From contig CAVPAX010000001.1 in assembly GCA_963701715.1 (NCBI GenBank), forward strand, positions 1-35,933: a stretch of DNA of 35,933 nt, written 5' to 3'. The notes beneath the pieces are model-generated. The model saw only the letters and a program-made list of their open reading frames with translations. It had not been told where the DNA came from and made no database searches. Positions 1 through 9,436 of the stretch are shown here, in pieces (positions within the stretch are counted from its first letter, which is position 1; each line of letters begins with the position of its first letter). The stretch is from Methylotenera_A sp963701715. Its GTDB lineage: Bacteria; Pseudomonadota; Gammaproteobacteria; Burkholderiales; Methylophilaceae. Made by a program: the position numbers and the translations under genes.

Positions 1-25
1 ATTAAAAGAGTTTTCCTGAATTATT

Positions 26-60
26 AAAAAATAAAGGCGATAAAATCGCCTTTATTTTTA
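26..60 (-). terminator. Rho-independent terminator behind the RTX gene
   Basis: The stem AAAGGCGAT / ATCGCCTTT around an AAA loop is extended by A/T pairs and is followed, on the minus strand, by a run of T residues. It lies about 20 bases after the stop codon of the RTX gene. The A/T-rich arms on both sides mean it could also stop transcription arriving on the plus strand. Confidence 0.8.
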
Positions 61-79
61 AGTAAAATTTTTGTTAGTA

Positions 80-3000
80 TTAATCAACAATTAATTTGCT
101 AGAAGTAATCAAGTTTTGAATCAAATCAGTCTCGTTACTTGTGCCTGTGGCTCCAAATAAATCTAAACCCGTTAACACAATACGCGCATCCTCATTTCCA
201 GCACTATAATTTCCAGAAGCAAAGCTACCATTTGAACTGATACGTATTTCTGTGTTTCCGGAATTGGTAGTAATATCTAGATAGTTTAATAAATTACCAG
301 ATGAGCTAGATTCGCCCTGAAGTAAGTCACGTAAATCTAGTACATCATTTTGAGGTAAGCTGAAGTCAGAGATTGTGTCTACGCTTGCTGTTCCAGCAGT
401 TCCCTTGTCAGATAGTTCCCATTTGAATATGTCTGCACCAAGTCCTCCTCTGAGACCATCAGAACCACTTCCACCAATCAATGTGTCGTTACCAGTTCCC
501 CCGTCCAAATGATCACTTTCACCCCCGCCATCCAAGATGTTCTCCGCATCATTGCCGAACAGGTTGTTGACCGCATCATTGCCGGTCAGGTTGAGCTTGG
601 TGGTCCCGGTTGCACGAGCATCCAGACTTTCTATGCCTGCCCAGTTGCCGGCCAGTGCCAAGGTAGTTGCGTTTGTAAGTGCTGCGCTGCCAGTAAGATG
701 GATGAAATCGTAGCCACCTGCAACAATGTCGGTACTTTCGATAATAGTGTCATCAAAAGTGTTGACGTTAGCGCTGGCACCTGTGCCGGTGACTTTTAAA
801 TCAAGATTATAAGAGTCTTGTCCTGCGCCACCAATCAGCGTGTCTGCCCCAGCACCACCATCCAGCAGATCATCGCCTAAGCCACCGTCAAAAATATTGT
901 CGGCAGCATTACCTTTCAGCACGTTGTTCCCATCGTTACCGGTCAGGTTGAGCTTAGTGGTCCCGGTTCGAGAGATGTCTAGGCCTTCAAGGTTAGCTAA
1001 CGACCCAGTAAGTGCAATGGTGTAGGCATTGGTCAATGCAAACGTTCCCCGCAGTGTAACATTGTCATAGTTGCCTTCATTGTCGCTTTCTATGATGGTG
1101 TCTTGCAGATTAACCACCATGCCTGCTCCAGTGCCGGAAGCTACAAGATCCACCAAGTAGTTATCTTCACCGGTGCCGCCGATAAGGGTATCTACCCCAG
1201 CACCACCATCGAGGGTGTCGCCGTCAGCACCACCGATGAGCATATCCTCGCCATCACCACCATCGAGGTAATCGTAGCCAATCCCACCTATGAGGATGTC
1301 GTTGCCTGTCTTGCCCTCAAGAGCATTATCCCAATCATTGCCGGTGAGGGTGTTGTTCAACGCGTTACCGGCAAGGATGAGTTTGCTGGTGCCTGTCGCG
1401 CTTGCATCTAAGTTCTCGATGTTGACACCTGTCAAGAGGACGATGGCACTCTGGTTGAAGCTGCCGCGCAGTTCCACGGTATCGGTGCCACCACCGGCGG
1501 CCTCGGTGACGGTGTCCTGCAATGCTCCCGCCGCCGTCAGGTCGACGAGGTAGGTGTCGTTGCCCAGTCCGCCTGCCAGCGTGTCAACGCCCACACCACC
1601 ATCTAAGATGTTGTTGCCGGTATTACCGGTGAGGGTATTGGCTAGGGCATTGCCGGTACCGTTGATGTTGCCTGAGCCAGTTAACGTGAGCTTTTCAAGG
1701 TTGGCACCTAGCGTCCAGTCCACACTGCTTTGTACTACATCAATACCGCCTGCGGCTAGTCCGTTACTTTCTGTCACAGTGTCATCGGTACTATCAACCA
1801 CATAGGTGTCTGCGCCATCGCCACCAATCAGGGTGTCCGTGCCGCCAGCACCGTTGAGGATATTGGCAGCAGTATTGCCGGTGATCGTGTTGTTGTCCGC
1901 ATTGCCGGTGCCGTTGATGGCGGCAGTGCCAGATAGGGTGAGGTGTTCTAAGCCGGCGGCTAAGGTGTAAGTGCCGGCTGCGAGCTTGGCGATGACGGTG
2001 TCTGTGCCGCTGCTGTCGGTAATCAGGTCTCCCGCAACATCAACGATGTAGGTATCATTGCCATTACCTCCATTGAGGCTATCTATGCCAGCACCGCCAT
2101 CTAATGTGTCGTTGCCATCTCCGCCGGTCAGAGTGTTGACCGCCGCATTGCCAGTCAGGACGTTGTTAAGCGTGTTGCCCGTCAGGTTGTAAGCTACCGT
2201 ATTGGTCAGCGTCGCGTTCTCGACATTGTCGGTGAGCGTGTAAGTGCCGCCGGCAGTGGCGATGCTGACTTTAACCAAGTCAGCATCCCCTTCACTTAAG
2301 GCTTCTGTCACGATATCAAGAGCATTGTCTACCACGTAAGTATCATTGCCTAATCCACCTGCGAGGGTGTCGATGCCAGTACCGCCATCTAGAATGTTGT
2401 CAGCAGCGTTGCCGCTAAGGCTATTGGCTAAGGTGTTACCCGTGAGGTTGAGTTTGCTCAAGCCAGTATCACTGGCATCCAGGTTTTCTAAGTTGGCGCC
2501 CAGTGTCAGTGCGGCTGCAGCTACATTAGTGGATGTTCCACGTAGCCGAATCGTATCGGTGCCACCACCGGCGGCCTCGGTGACGGTGTCCTGCAATGCT
2601 CCCGCCGCCGTCAGGTCGACGAGGTAGGTGTCGTTGCCCAGTCCGCCTGCCAGCGTGTCAACGCCCACACCACCATCTAAGATGTTGTTGCCGGTATTAC
2701 CGGTGAGGGTATTGGCTAGGGCATTGCCGGTACCGTTGATGTTGCCTGAGCCAGTTAACGTGAGCTTTTCAAGGTTGGCACCTAGCGTCCAGTCCACACT
2801 GCTTTGTACTACATCAATACCGCCTGCGGCTAGTCCGTTACTTTCTGTCACAGTGTCATCGGTACTATCAACCACATAGGTGTCTGCGCCATCGCCACCA
2901 ATCAGGGTGTCCGTGCCGCCAGCACCGTTGAGGATATTGGCAGCAGTATTGCCGGTGATCGTGTTGTTGTCCGCATTGCCGGTGCCGTTGATGGCGGCAG

Positions 3001-5227
3001 TGCCAGATAGGGTGAGGTGTTCTAAGCCGGCGGCTAAGGTGTAAGTGCCGGCTGCGAGCTTGGCGATGACGGTGTCTGTGCCGCTGCTGTCGGTAATCAG
3101 GTCTCCCGCAACATCAACGATGTAGGTATCATTGCCATTACCTCCATTGAGGCTATCTATGCCAGCACCGCCATCTAATGTGTCGTTGCCATCTCCGCCG
3201 GTCAGAGTGTTGACCGCCGCATTGCCAGTCAGGACGTTGTTAAGCGTGTTGCCCGTCAGGTTGTAAGCTACCGTATTGGTCAGCGTCGCGTTCTCGACAT
3301 TGTCGGTGAGCGTGTAAGTGCCGCCGGCAGTGGCGATGCTGACTTTAACCAAGTCAGCATCCCCTTCACTTAAGGCTTCTGTCACGATATCAAGAGCATT
3401 GTCTACCACGTAAGTATCATTGCCTAATCCACCTGCGAGGGTGTCGATGCCAGTACCGCCATCTAGAATGTTGTCAGCAGCGTTGCCGCTAAGGCTATTG
3501 GCTAAGGTGTTACCCGTGAGGTTGAGTTTGCTCAAGCCAGTATCACTGGCATCCAGGTTTTCTAAGTTGGCGCCCAGTGTCAGTGCGGCTGCAGCTACAT
3601 TAGTGGATGTTCCACGTAGCCGAATCGTATCGGTGCCACCACCGGCGGCCTCGGTGACGGTGTCCTGCAATGCTCCCGCCGCCGTCAGGTCGACGAGGTA
3701 GGTGTCGTTGCCCAGTCCGCCTGCCAGCGTGTCAACGCCCACACCACCATCTAAGATGTTGTTGCCGGTATTACCGGTGAGGGTATTGGCTAGGGCATTG
3801 CCGGTACCGTTGATGTTGCCTGAGCCAGTTAACGTGAGCTTTTCAAGGTTGGCACCTAGCGTCCAGTCCACACTGCTTTGTACTACATCAATACCGCCTG
3901 CGGCTAGTCCGTTACTTTCTGTCACAGTGTCATCGGTACTATCAACCACATAGGTGTCTGCGCCATCGCCACCAATCAGGGTGTCCGTGCCGCCAGCACC
4001 GTTGAGGATATTGGCAGCAGTATTGCCGGTGATCGTGTTGTTGTCCGCATTGCCGGTGCCGTTGATGGCGGCAGTGCCAGATAGGGTGAGGTGTTCTAAG
4101 CCGGCGGCTAAGGTGTAAGTGCCGGCTGCGAGCTTGGCGATGACGGTGTCTGTGCCGCTGCTGTCGGTAATCAGGTCTCCCGCAACATCAACGATGTAGG
4201 TATCATTGCCATTACCTCCATTGAGGCTATCTATGCCAGCACCGCCATCTAATGTGTCGTTGCCATCTCCGCCGGTCAGAGTGTTGACCGCCGCATTGCC
4301 AGTCAGGACGTTGTTAAGCGTGTTGCCCGTCAGGTTGTAAGCTACCGTATTGGTCAGCGTCGCGTTCTCGACATTGTCGGTGAGCGTGTAAGTGCCGCCG
4401 GCAGTGGCGATGCTGACTTTAACCAAGTCAGTGCCTTCGTTCGGGTTCTCAATGACAACATCGCCAATGTTGTCGACGATGAAGGTGTCGTCGCCTGCAC
4501 CACCTACCAGCGTGTCAGCGCCAGCGACTCCATCAAGTATGTCATTGCCCGCATATCCGAGGATAACATCAGCTGCAGCAGTGCCAACAATATTGTCATT
4601 GCCTGCCATTACGTCAGCCACAAATGAATCTAAATTACTATATAAATCAAGCTGAGAGAAAGGAATTGAAAAATTTGAGATGGTATAAGAATGACCAAAA
4701 CTATCGATGAACTGGTATGAGGTAATATTTCCACTTATTGTGCCATATAAATTGTTGTAATTTAGCGATCCGCTAAAAATGATGGTTCCATCTGTATATT
4801 GATATGAAATTTTAGTAATAGTGGCAGTGGTGCCGGCAACATTTATATTACCGTACAAATCAAATTTTTCCCCAGCAGGGGACTCGATAGCAATATGGTT
4901 GAGTGCGCCAGACTGAACATCAGTAATAACATTGTACTTTATACTTCCAGCGTACAAATATTTATAGCCATCACTGGCGAATATGTCTAACTCCGTTATG
5001 GTTGGTAAGTATGTATAAAATCCACTGCCATACATTGCAAAATCAGATCCATCGTAAAAATAACCTGAAATATAGGTTGGAGTATAATCATATAAGCCGG
5101 CAATACCGTAGTATGTGACGCTATATAAATTATTCGCACTGTTGGTCAGATTAATAATACCGGTCGCAATGTCGCTTCCAGTTACGCTTGGGTAAGCCCC
5201 ATACCAATTGCTAATATATTTTGCCAT
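80..5227 (-). CDS. Giant RTX repeat protein with type I secretion C-terminal signal
   Basis: This encodes a 1715-residue, Asp/Asn/Gly/Thr-rich acidic protein. Residues 1-~205 form a Tyr-rich, probably beta-structured domain that I do not recognise. From ~208 onward come glycine-rich nonapeptides of the GGxGxDxLx type (GYAGNDILDG, GGAGDDTFIVD, GGDGNDTLDGG), which bind calcium in beta-roll folds. These alternate with modules of about 90 residues containing NDTYxVD...NLExLTLTG...NxLTGN. Residues ~266-1250 are nearly three identical copies of a 358-residue block. The last ~125 residues (GGLGADIFKWELSDKG, a TISDF segment, LTGLDLFG near the end) match the type I secretion C-terminal target domain of large bacterial adhesins. 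There is no N-terminal signal peptide, as expected for an ABC-exported protein. No ABC transporter, membrane-fusion or outer-membrane partner gene for it lies in the window. Role inferred: extracellular adhesin, biofilm or S-layer-like protein. A cytotoxin is less likely because no toxin or lipase domain is visible. Confidence 0.9.
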   Translation of the reverse strand: MAKYISNWYGAYPSVTGSDIATGIINLTNSANNLYSVTYYGIAGLYDYTPTYISGYFYDGSDFAMYGSGFYTYLPTITELDIFASDGYKYLYAGSIKYNVITDVQSGALNHIAIESPAGEKFDLYGNINVAGTTATITKISYQYTDGTIIFSGSLNYNNLYGTISGNITSYQFIDSFGHSYTISNFSIPFSQLDLYSNLDSFVADVMAGNDNIVGTAAADVILGYAGNDILDGVAGADTLVGGAGDDTFIVDNIGDVVIENPNEGTDLVKVSIATAGGTYTLTDNVENATLTNTVAYNLTGNTLNNVLTGNAAVNTLTGGDGNDTLDGGAGIDSLNGGNGNDTYIVDVAGDLITDSSGTDTVIAKLAAGTYTLAAGLEHLTLSGTAAINGTGNADNNTITGNTAANILNGAGGTDTLIGGDGADTYVVDSTDDTVTESNGLAAGGIDVVQSSVDWTLGANLEKLTLTGSGNINGTGNALANTLTGNTGNNILDGGVGVDTLAGGLGNDTYLVDLTAAGALQDTVTEAAGGGTDTIRLRGTSTNVAAAALTLGANLENLDASDTGLSKLNLTGNTLANSLSGNAADNILDGGTGIDTLAGGLGNDTYVVDNALDIVTEALSEGDADLVKVSIATAGGTYTLTDNVENATLTNTVAYNLTGNTLNNVLTGNAAVNTLTGGDGNDTLDGGAGIDSLNGGNGNDTYIVDVAGDLITDSSGTDTVIAKLAAGTYTLAAGLEHLTLSGTAAINGTGNADNNTITGNTAANILNGAGGTDTLIGGDGADTYVVDSTDDTVTESNGLAAGGIDVVQSSVDWTLGANLEKLTLTGSGNINGTGNALANTLTGNTGNNILDGGVGVDTLAGGLGNDTYLVDLTAAGALQDTVTEAAGGGTDTIRLRGTSTNVAAAALTLGANLENLDASDTGLSKLNLTGNTLANSLSGNAADNILDGGTGIDTLAGGLGNDTYVVDNALDIVTEALSEGDADLVKVSIATAGGTYTLTDNVENATLTNTVAYNLTGNTLNNVLTGNAAVNTLTGGDGNDTLDGGAGIDSLNGGNGNDTYIVDVAGDLITDSSGTDTVIAKLAAGTYTLAAGLEHLTLSGTAAINGTGNADNNTITGNTAANILNGAGGTDTLIGGDGADTYVVDSTDDTVTESNGLAAGGIDVVQSSVDWTLGANLEKLTLTGSGNINGTGNALANTLTGNTGNNILDGGVGVDTLAGGLGNDTYLVDLTAAGALQDTVTEAAGGGTDTVELRGSFNQSAIVLLTGVNIENLDASATGTSKLILAGNALNNTLTGNDWDNALEGKTGNDILIGGIGYDYLDGGDGEDMLIGGADGDTLDGGAGVDTLIGGTGEDNYLVDLVASGTGAGMVVNLQDTIIESDNEGNYDNVTLRGTFALTNAYTIALTGSLANLEGLDISRTGTTKLNLTGNDGNNVLKGNAADNIFDGGLGDDLLDGGAGADTLIGGAGQDSYNLDLKVTGTGASANVNTFDDTIIESTDIVAGGYDFIHLTGSAALTNATTLALAGNWAGIESLDARATGTTKLNLTGNDAVNNLFGNDAENILDGGGESDHLDGGTGNDTLIGGSGSDGLRGGLGADIFKWELSDKGTAGTASVDTISDFSLPQNDVLDLRDLLQGESSSSGNLLNYLDITTNSGNTEIRISSNGSFASGNYSAGNEDARIVLTGLDLFGATGTSNETDLIQNLITSSKLIVD
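1479..4431 (-). repeat. Tandem array of a 1074-bp unit (2.75 copies) inside the RTX gene
   Basis: The units are 1479-2552, 2553-3626 and a partial third at 3627-4431. The period is 1074 bp, exactly 358 codons, so gain or loss of a unit keeps the frame. I found no base difference between copies in the stretches I compared. The array begins where copy 1 and copy 2 diverge (position 1478 against 2552) and ends where copy 2 and copy 3 diverge (3358 against 4432). Each unit encodes four related RTX/beta modules of about 85-95 residues. Confidence 0.95.
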
Positions 5228-5327
5228 TGCAGAAGCACCCTATCATAAGTATTAATTTTTTTAGATAACTGAAAACAAACTACACCTAAGATTATTAAAG
5301 TTCAATAGCCCTCTTGAGCGTGCTTTT

Positions 5328-5335
5328 ATATTATC
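5328..5335 (-). promoter_or_regulatory. Possible -10 element for the RTX gene
   Basis: On the minus strand the AT-rich stretch GATAATAT resembles a sigma-70 -10 region. It would place a start site near 5321-5323, about 95 bases before the RTX start codon. No good -35 hexamer is spaced for it, which fits an activator-dependent promoter using the FNR/CRP-like box just upstream. This is a weak call. Confidence 0.25.
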
Positions 5336-5354
5336 TGTTTTGAATAACTTAAAC

Positions 5355-5368
5355 ATGATTTATATCAA
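5355..5368. promoter_or_regulatory. FNR/Anr-like 14-bp dyad upstream of the RTX gene
   Basis: The sequence ATGATTTATATCAA matches the FNR-family consensus TTGAT-N4-ATCAA except for its first base. Its centre lies about 40 bases upstream of the candidate start site, close to the -41.5 position used by class II activators. A CRP-like factor could read the same site. Chance occurrence in AT-rich DNA is possible. Confidence 0.35.
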
Positions 5369-5463
5369 GGCTATCTCATGCTAGAAAAAATAATCGTAGT
5401 ACTTGCCGTGTGAGTTATGGCGACTGAATGAAGCAATGAATTTTGAATGGCTACAATTCTGTT

Positions 5464-6038
5464 TTACCTAAACAGCAAGATGGCTAGCACTACCAGCACG
5501 ACGGTTGCCCAGCCGATACGGTCAACATATTTATGTAAGTTAGCCTCCATGCGCGCACCGCCCCATTTCATCAAGCCTGCAACAATAAAAAACCGTGAGC
5601 CTCGACCGATTAAAGAGGCGATAGTAAACGGCAGAATTGCCATTGAGAGCGCGCCTGCTGCAATGGTGAATACTTTGTAGGGGATGGGTGAAAAGCCTGC
5701 GACAAATATTGCCCAGAAGCCCCATTCTTTAAACCAAAGCTCCGCGGTTTGAAAATGCACCCAGTAGCTGCTTGATTTTAAAAAGGGCTCGATTAAATCA
5801 AAAGCTATTGCACCAATCAAGTAACCAAACAAGCCGCCTAATACCGAAGCCATGGTAGTTAAAATGGCAAACCACCACGCTTTAGACGGGTTTGCCAGAC
5901 CATGGGAGCGAGCATTACATCTGGAGGAATTGGAAAGAATGAAGATTCGGCAAAACTTAATGCGCCTAAATACCATTGCGCATTAGGTAGTCTAGACCAA
6001 ACCATCACTTTTTGATAAAGGAGAGAGAATATTTTCAT
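5464..6038 (-). pseudogene. DedA/YqaA-type inner-membrane protein, left copy, frameshifted
   Basis: The gene should start at the ATG at 6036-6038 (KIFSLLYQKVMVWSRLPNAQ) and encode about 191 residues: a YqaA/SNARE-associated (DedA superfamily) membrane protein with the signature ESSFFPIPPDVMLAPM, then several hydrophobic helices (VLGGLFGYLIGAIAF, FSPIPYKVFTIAAGAL). One base is missing near 5900, after the codons for APM, so the N-terminal 45 or so codons and the rest lie in different frames. The length 575 is one short of a multiple of three. The right-arm copy has one base too many at the same site, so the true reading is probably intact. DedA-type proteins are flippases or transporters linked to membrane homeostasis; the YqaA branch is poorly characterised. 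It lies 26 bp downstream of the AddA-like gene on the same strand. Confidence 0.75.
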
Positions 6039-6064
6039 GTGGTTGCGAATTCTACCTGAAGAAT

Positions 6065-9000
6065 CTAAATTTCAATGAGCTTTCCTAAATTTAAGAAAAA
6101 TACTGCTTGTTTAACGGGTAGTTTTTCATTTGCAAATAAGGCGGCATAGCGCTCCAGTTGCGGCTTGTGGGTTTGGGCGGCAATGTGCGCATTGGCTTCG
6201 GTGACTTCCAAGCCAAATTTGTAATCGATAATCCAGCGTACCTTGGTTTTAGTTAAAGCATCATTTTCCACAAAAGTTAAATCAATACGATGCTCTTGCA
6301 CTGCATTATCATTCATCACAGTTATGCTTAATTCAGCTTGGGTGGATGCTCTGGAAGCTAATATCCATGATCCTTGCGGACTGTTGATAGTTTGTTTGAG
6401 TGCGGCGATAATCTGCGGCACCTGTTTTTCGGCTTCATTTTTAGCGTGGCCGCGCTGCATAAGCCAAAAAAGCATGCTCTGGAAGGCAATATCCATGCGG
6501 CTTGCAGGCCAGCGCTCCAAACCTTCATTCGCAATCATTTCCATGTATATATGCGCCAAAGAGCCTGCGTCGGCGGAGAGATTGAGCGATGCTTGCGGCA
6601 AGAGTTGGTTGGATTGTGGCTTACTCAATAAGGTTGCGGCGGTTCCTTCCAGTTGGAATGCGGCGGGTATTTGCAGTTGTTTCTGCCGAATTAAATCGGG
6701 TACAAAATTGGCGATTTCATCTTCGGTTTCAGTTGAGTTTTCAGGTAATTCCATGGTTTTAAATTGTTGGCTCAGTGCTGGCCATAGTAAATCCAGGTAG
6801 CTCTTTTTAATAGGATTTATTTCACCCTTAGCGTTTTGGTTAGCAGTGCCCACCAAGTGCAACTTCCTTTCCGCACGCGTGGCAGCTACATACAATACAC
6901 GCACCGCTTCATTGGCTTCGCGCTCGTTTTCCAGCATTTGCAGATAATCATAGGCAGTCACACTTTCGTCGCGCAGGCCTTTGGGAATGTATGGTGCAGC
7001 GAGCAGTTCATGTTTTTCATTTACAGAAACTTCTTCCCATAAAATCAATGGCTTATCACCATTGTTGCCGCCTGTAGTCGCGCCTAAACCGGGCAAAATC
7101 ACTGTGTCGAATTCCAGTCCTTTTGATTTGTGTATTGTCATCATTTGCAAATTTTCACCCGTGCTGGCGGGTGTCGCAAAAAGTTTGGTAATTTCGGCTT
7201 CCATACGTTCTGGCGAGAATTGGTTGCTGCGATCCAGTGCATCCATACAGCTGAAAAACGCCTGCACATCGACGATGTCGTTTTGCTCCCACAAACAAGC
7301 CGCACCGTTTAACATCAGCCAAATGCCGCGAATCCAGCGACTATTGTTAATGCGACCCTGTGTGGAAAATGCCTCGGTAAAAATATCGCGCACATGATTT
7401 AATCGCGTTTGCCCGTCGGCAGATAAACTATTCACGATCTCGTCTTGCTGCATCAGCGACCAAATCGTGACATGATGGTTGCTGCCTGCCAGTACGTACA
7501 AATCATGCAGGGTGAGGCCGCACCAAGGCGCGCGCAGCACTGCCAGCCAATGCACGCGGTCTGCGCGATGATGCAGCGCGTGCGTGAGGCTAAGCAAATC
7601 CTGAACGACTTGGCGGCCTTCCAGCGCCTCGATTTCTACTGCTTGAAATTGAATTTCTCGGTGATCGCGCCTTAGCTTGGTCACCAAGGCGCCCAAATGT
7701 TTTTTGGCGCGCACCAAAACTGCAATTTTCTTCTGAGGATTTTCGGCTTGTTCGCGCTGAATAATGCGGATGATATTTTCTGCTTCCCGTTGTTGCGCGT
7801 CGCTGTTTGTTTCGTTATTTAATTTAATAACCGGATGTATTTCTACACCGCTGGAATGCCCATGGATATTAGTCTGCAGGGCAGTTTCTTTTGAACCTGC
7901 AATAAAGGCACGGTAACGAATTGCGCCTTGTTTTTCGTCATCATGCGCGGGAAAAATACGGGCAAAGGTTGTGTTAATCCAATCCACAATGGCAGAGCAA
8001 GAGCGGTTGTTGCGATAAAGTTGTAGCTCTTCCAGCTTGATGTCTCCAATGCCGTGAGCTGCCGCATCAATAAATAATCCAACGTTGGCTTTGCGAAAGC
8101 GATAAATGGATTGCATCGGATCGCCCACACAAAAAAGCGTGCGATTATCGCCTGCCTGCCAGCCAAGTGTAATTTGCTTTTGCAGCTCAATTTGGCTGGG
8201 ACTGGTGTCCTGAAACTCATCCACCAGCAAGTGTTGGATTTGATAATCGAGCTTCAACGCTAAATCTGTCGGCTCACCAAAATCATTCGTGAGCGCCTGT
8301 GTTGCACGTTGTGAAATTTCAACAAAATCCACTTCACCTGCACCTTGAAACATCAGCCACAGTTGCGCTACTGCGAGATTGAGCAATTGAGAAAGCGCAG
8401 TGATAATTTGCCAATTCACTTCATCCTTGCCTAAGGTTGGCAACATGCGAACACGGTGCAAAGCACTCACGTTCTCAATTGCAGCAATCGCTTCCACCAA
8501 TGCCAGTTTTTGCGATTTACCTTCTTCGGTGGGCGGAAAGCCAAATTTCACGTTTAGGCCAGCCTCCTTGCGCGGTTCGCCTTTGTCCGTTAATAATAAA
8601 CTTGCCAGCGCGCGCCACATCGGCAGCGCTTCCGGCGTTGCCGGAATAGGCGTTTCCCAATCGATGAGCAAAGTGATAGCGTGCTCGCAAGGCAAGTTGG
8701 AAGCGGCAAAGCGGGCTATTGGCATTAATAGTTGTTGAAAAGCCAAAGGAAGGGCGATGGCATGTAGTTCTTCTTCAACTAGGTGGCGCAAAGTGTTTTG
8801 CAGCAATTTTGCGCTCGCTTCGTGTTGTGCCTGATGTAGCCACTGATCGCGCATGGCGAGCATTTTTACCAATAAATCAGACAATTTATTCGCGTCATTG
8901 TCTACATAACGCAATGCAGCTTTTACCGTATCACCATGTTCGCTATTTTCCAATAAAGCCAGCGTTTGCTCGGCGGCTTGCGTGTATAAGATATTCGCAT

Positions 9001-9436
9001 CGTCTGTCACCTTGGGTTGTGTGCCAAAACGACTCATCAGCGGCATTTGTCGAGCCAGGTGTGCACATAAACTATCAATGGTAAAAATACGCAAGCGCGA
9101 TGGGTTCTCGATGAGTTGCCATTCCTTGGATTGCGCATGTTGTAAGGCTTTCAGGCTCAATTCATAGGTAATGGTTTTATGCGGCTTATCCGGCGGTGTC
9201 TGATTGTTAGCGGCGACTAGGCTATCTAAAATACGTAGCCGCATTTCGGCGGCAGCTTTGTTGGTAAAGGTGATGGCGATAATTTCTTCTGGCGCATTAA
9301 CGGTTTGCAGCAGTTTCAAATAGCGTTGCGTGAGCAGTTCGGTCTTGCCCGCACCGGCTGGCGCCTCGACAATAAAAGAGCGGAGTTCGAGTGCGCGCAG
9401 GCGGTTTTTTTCATCGATTTCTAACTTGTCTATCAT
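6065..9436 (-). CDS. AddA-like UvrD/REP helicase-nuclease subunit, intact copy
   Basis: This 1123-residue superfamily 1 helicase has a C-terminal PD-(D/E)XK nuclease, the AddA/RecB-like half of a double-strand-break processing enzyme. Visible motifs: Walker A APAGAGKT (25-32), ITFTNKAAAEMR (~56), DEXX box VDEFQDTS (~405), GDPMQSIYRFRKAN (~435), THIK-type motif V TIHKSKGLEFD (~767), motif VI YVAATRAERKL (~850). The nuclease motif IDYKFG (~1069) is followed by QLERYA. The start codon ATG overlaps the stop of the AddB-like gene by four bases (ATGA), so the two are translationally coupled. Family knowledge: such pairs unwind and resect DNA ends for RecA loading and replace RecBCD in many betaproteobacteria. 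The right-arm copy carries four frameshifts. Confidence 0.92.
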   Translation of the reverse strand: MIDKLEIDEKNRLRALELRSFIVEAPAGAGKTELLTQRYLKLLQTVNAPEEIIAITFTNKAAAEMRLRILDSLVAANNQTPPDKPHKTITYELSLKALQHAQSKEWQLIENPSRLRIFTIDSLCAHLARQMPLMSRFGTQPKVTDDANILYTQAAEQTLALLENSEHGDTVKAALRYVDNDANKLSDLLVKMLAMRDQWLHQAQHEASAKLLQNTLRHLVEEELHAIALPLAFQQLLMPIARFAASNLPCEHAITLLIDWETPIPATPEALPMWRALASLLLTDKGEPRKEAGLNVKFGFPPTEEGKSQKLALVEAIAAIENVSALHRVRMLPTLGKDEVNWQIITALSQLLNLAVAQLWLMFQGAGEVDFVEISQRATQALTNDFGEPTDLALKLDYQIQHLLVDEFQDTSPSQIELQKQITLGWQAGDNRTLFCVGDPMQSIYRFRKANVGLFIDAAAHGIGDIKLEELQLYRNNRSCSAIVDWINTTFARIFPAHDDEKQGAIRYRAFIAGSKETALQTNIHGHSSGVEIHPVIKLNNETNSDAQQREAENIIRIIQREQAENPQKKIAVLVRAKKHLGALVTKLRRDHREIQFQAVEIEALEGRQVVQDLLSLTHALHHRADRVHWLAVLRAPWCGLTLHDLYVLAGSNHHVTIWSLMQQDEIVNSLSADGQTRLNHVRDIFTEAFSTQGRINNSRWIRGIWLMLNGAACLWEQNDIVDVQAFFSCMDALDRSNQFSPERMEAEITKLFATPASTGENLQMMTIHKSKGLEFDTVILPGLGATTGGNNGDKPLILWEEVSVNEKHELLAAPYIPKGLRDESVTAYDYLQMLENEREANEAVRVLYVAATRAERKLHLVGTANQNAKGEINPIKKSYLDLLWPALSQQFKTMELPENSTETEDEIANFVPDLIRQKQLQIPAAFQLEGTAATLLSKPQSNQLLPQASLNLSADAGSLAHIYMEMIANEGLERWPASRMDIAFQSMLFWLMQRGHAKNEAEKQVPQIIAALKQTINSPQGSWILASRASTQAELSITVMNDNAVQEHRIDLTFVENDALTKTKVRWIIDYKFGLEVTEANAHIAAQTHKPQLERYAALFANEKLPVKQAVFFLNLGKLIEI

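Noticed and set aside
1479..4431. CRISPR-like or diversity-generating repeat array
   Set aside because: The repeats are directly adjacent coding units of 1074 bp with no spacers, no cas genes and no reverse transcriptase nearby.
509..4655. A series of plus-strand open frames of 60-100 codons inside the RTX gene, some repeated three times
   Set aside because: They are shadows of the repetitive minus-strand gene, repeat at exactly its 1074-bp period, and have low-complexity Pro/Ser/Val composition with no family features.
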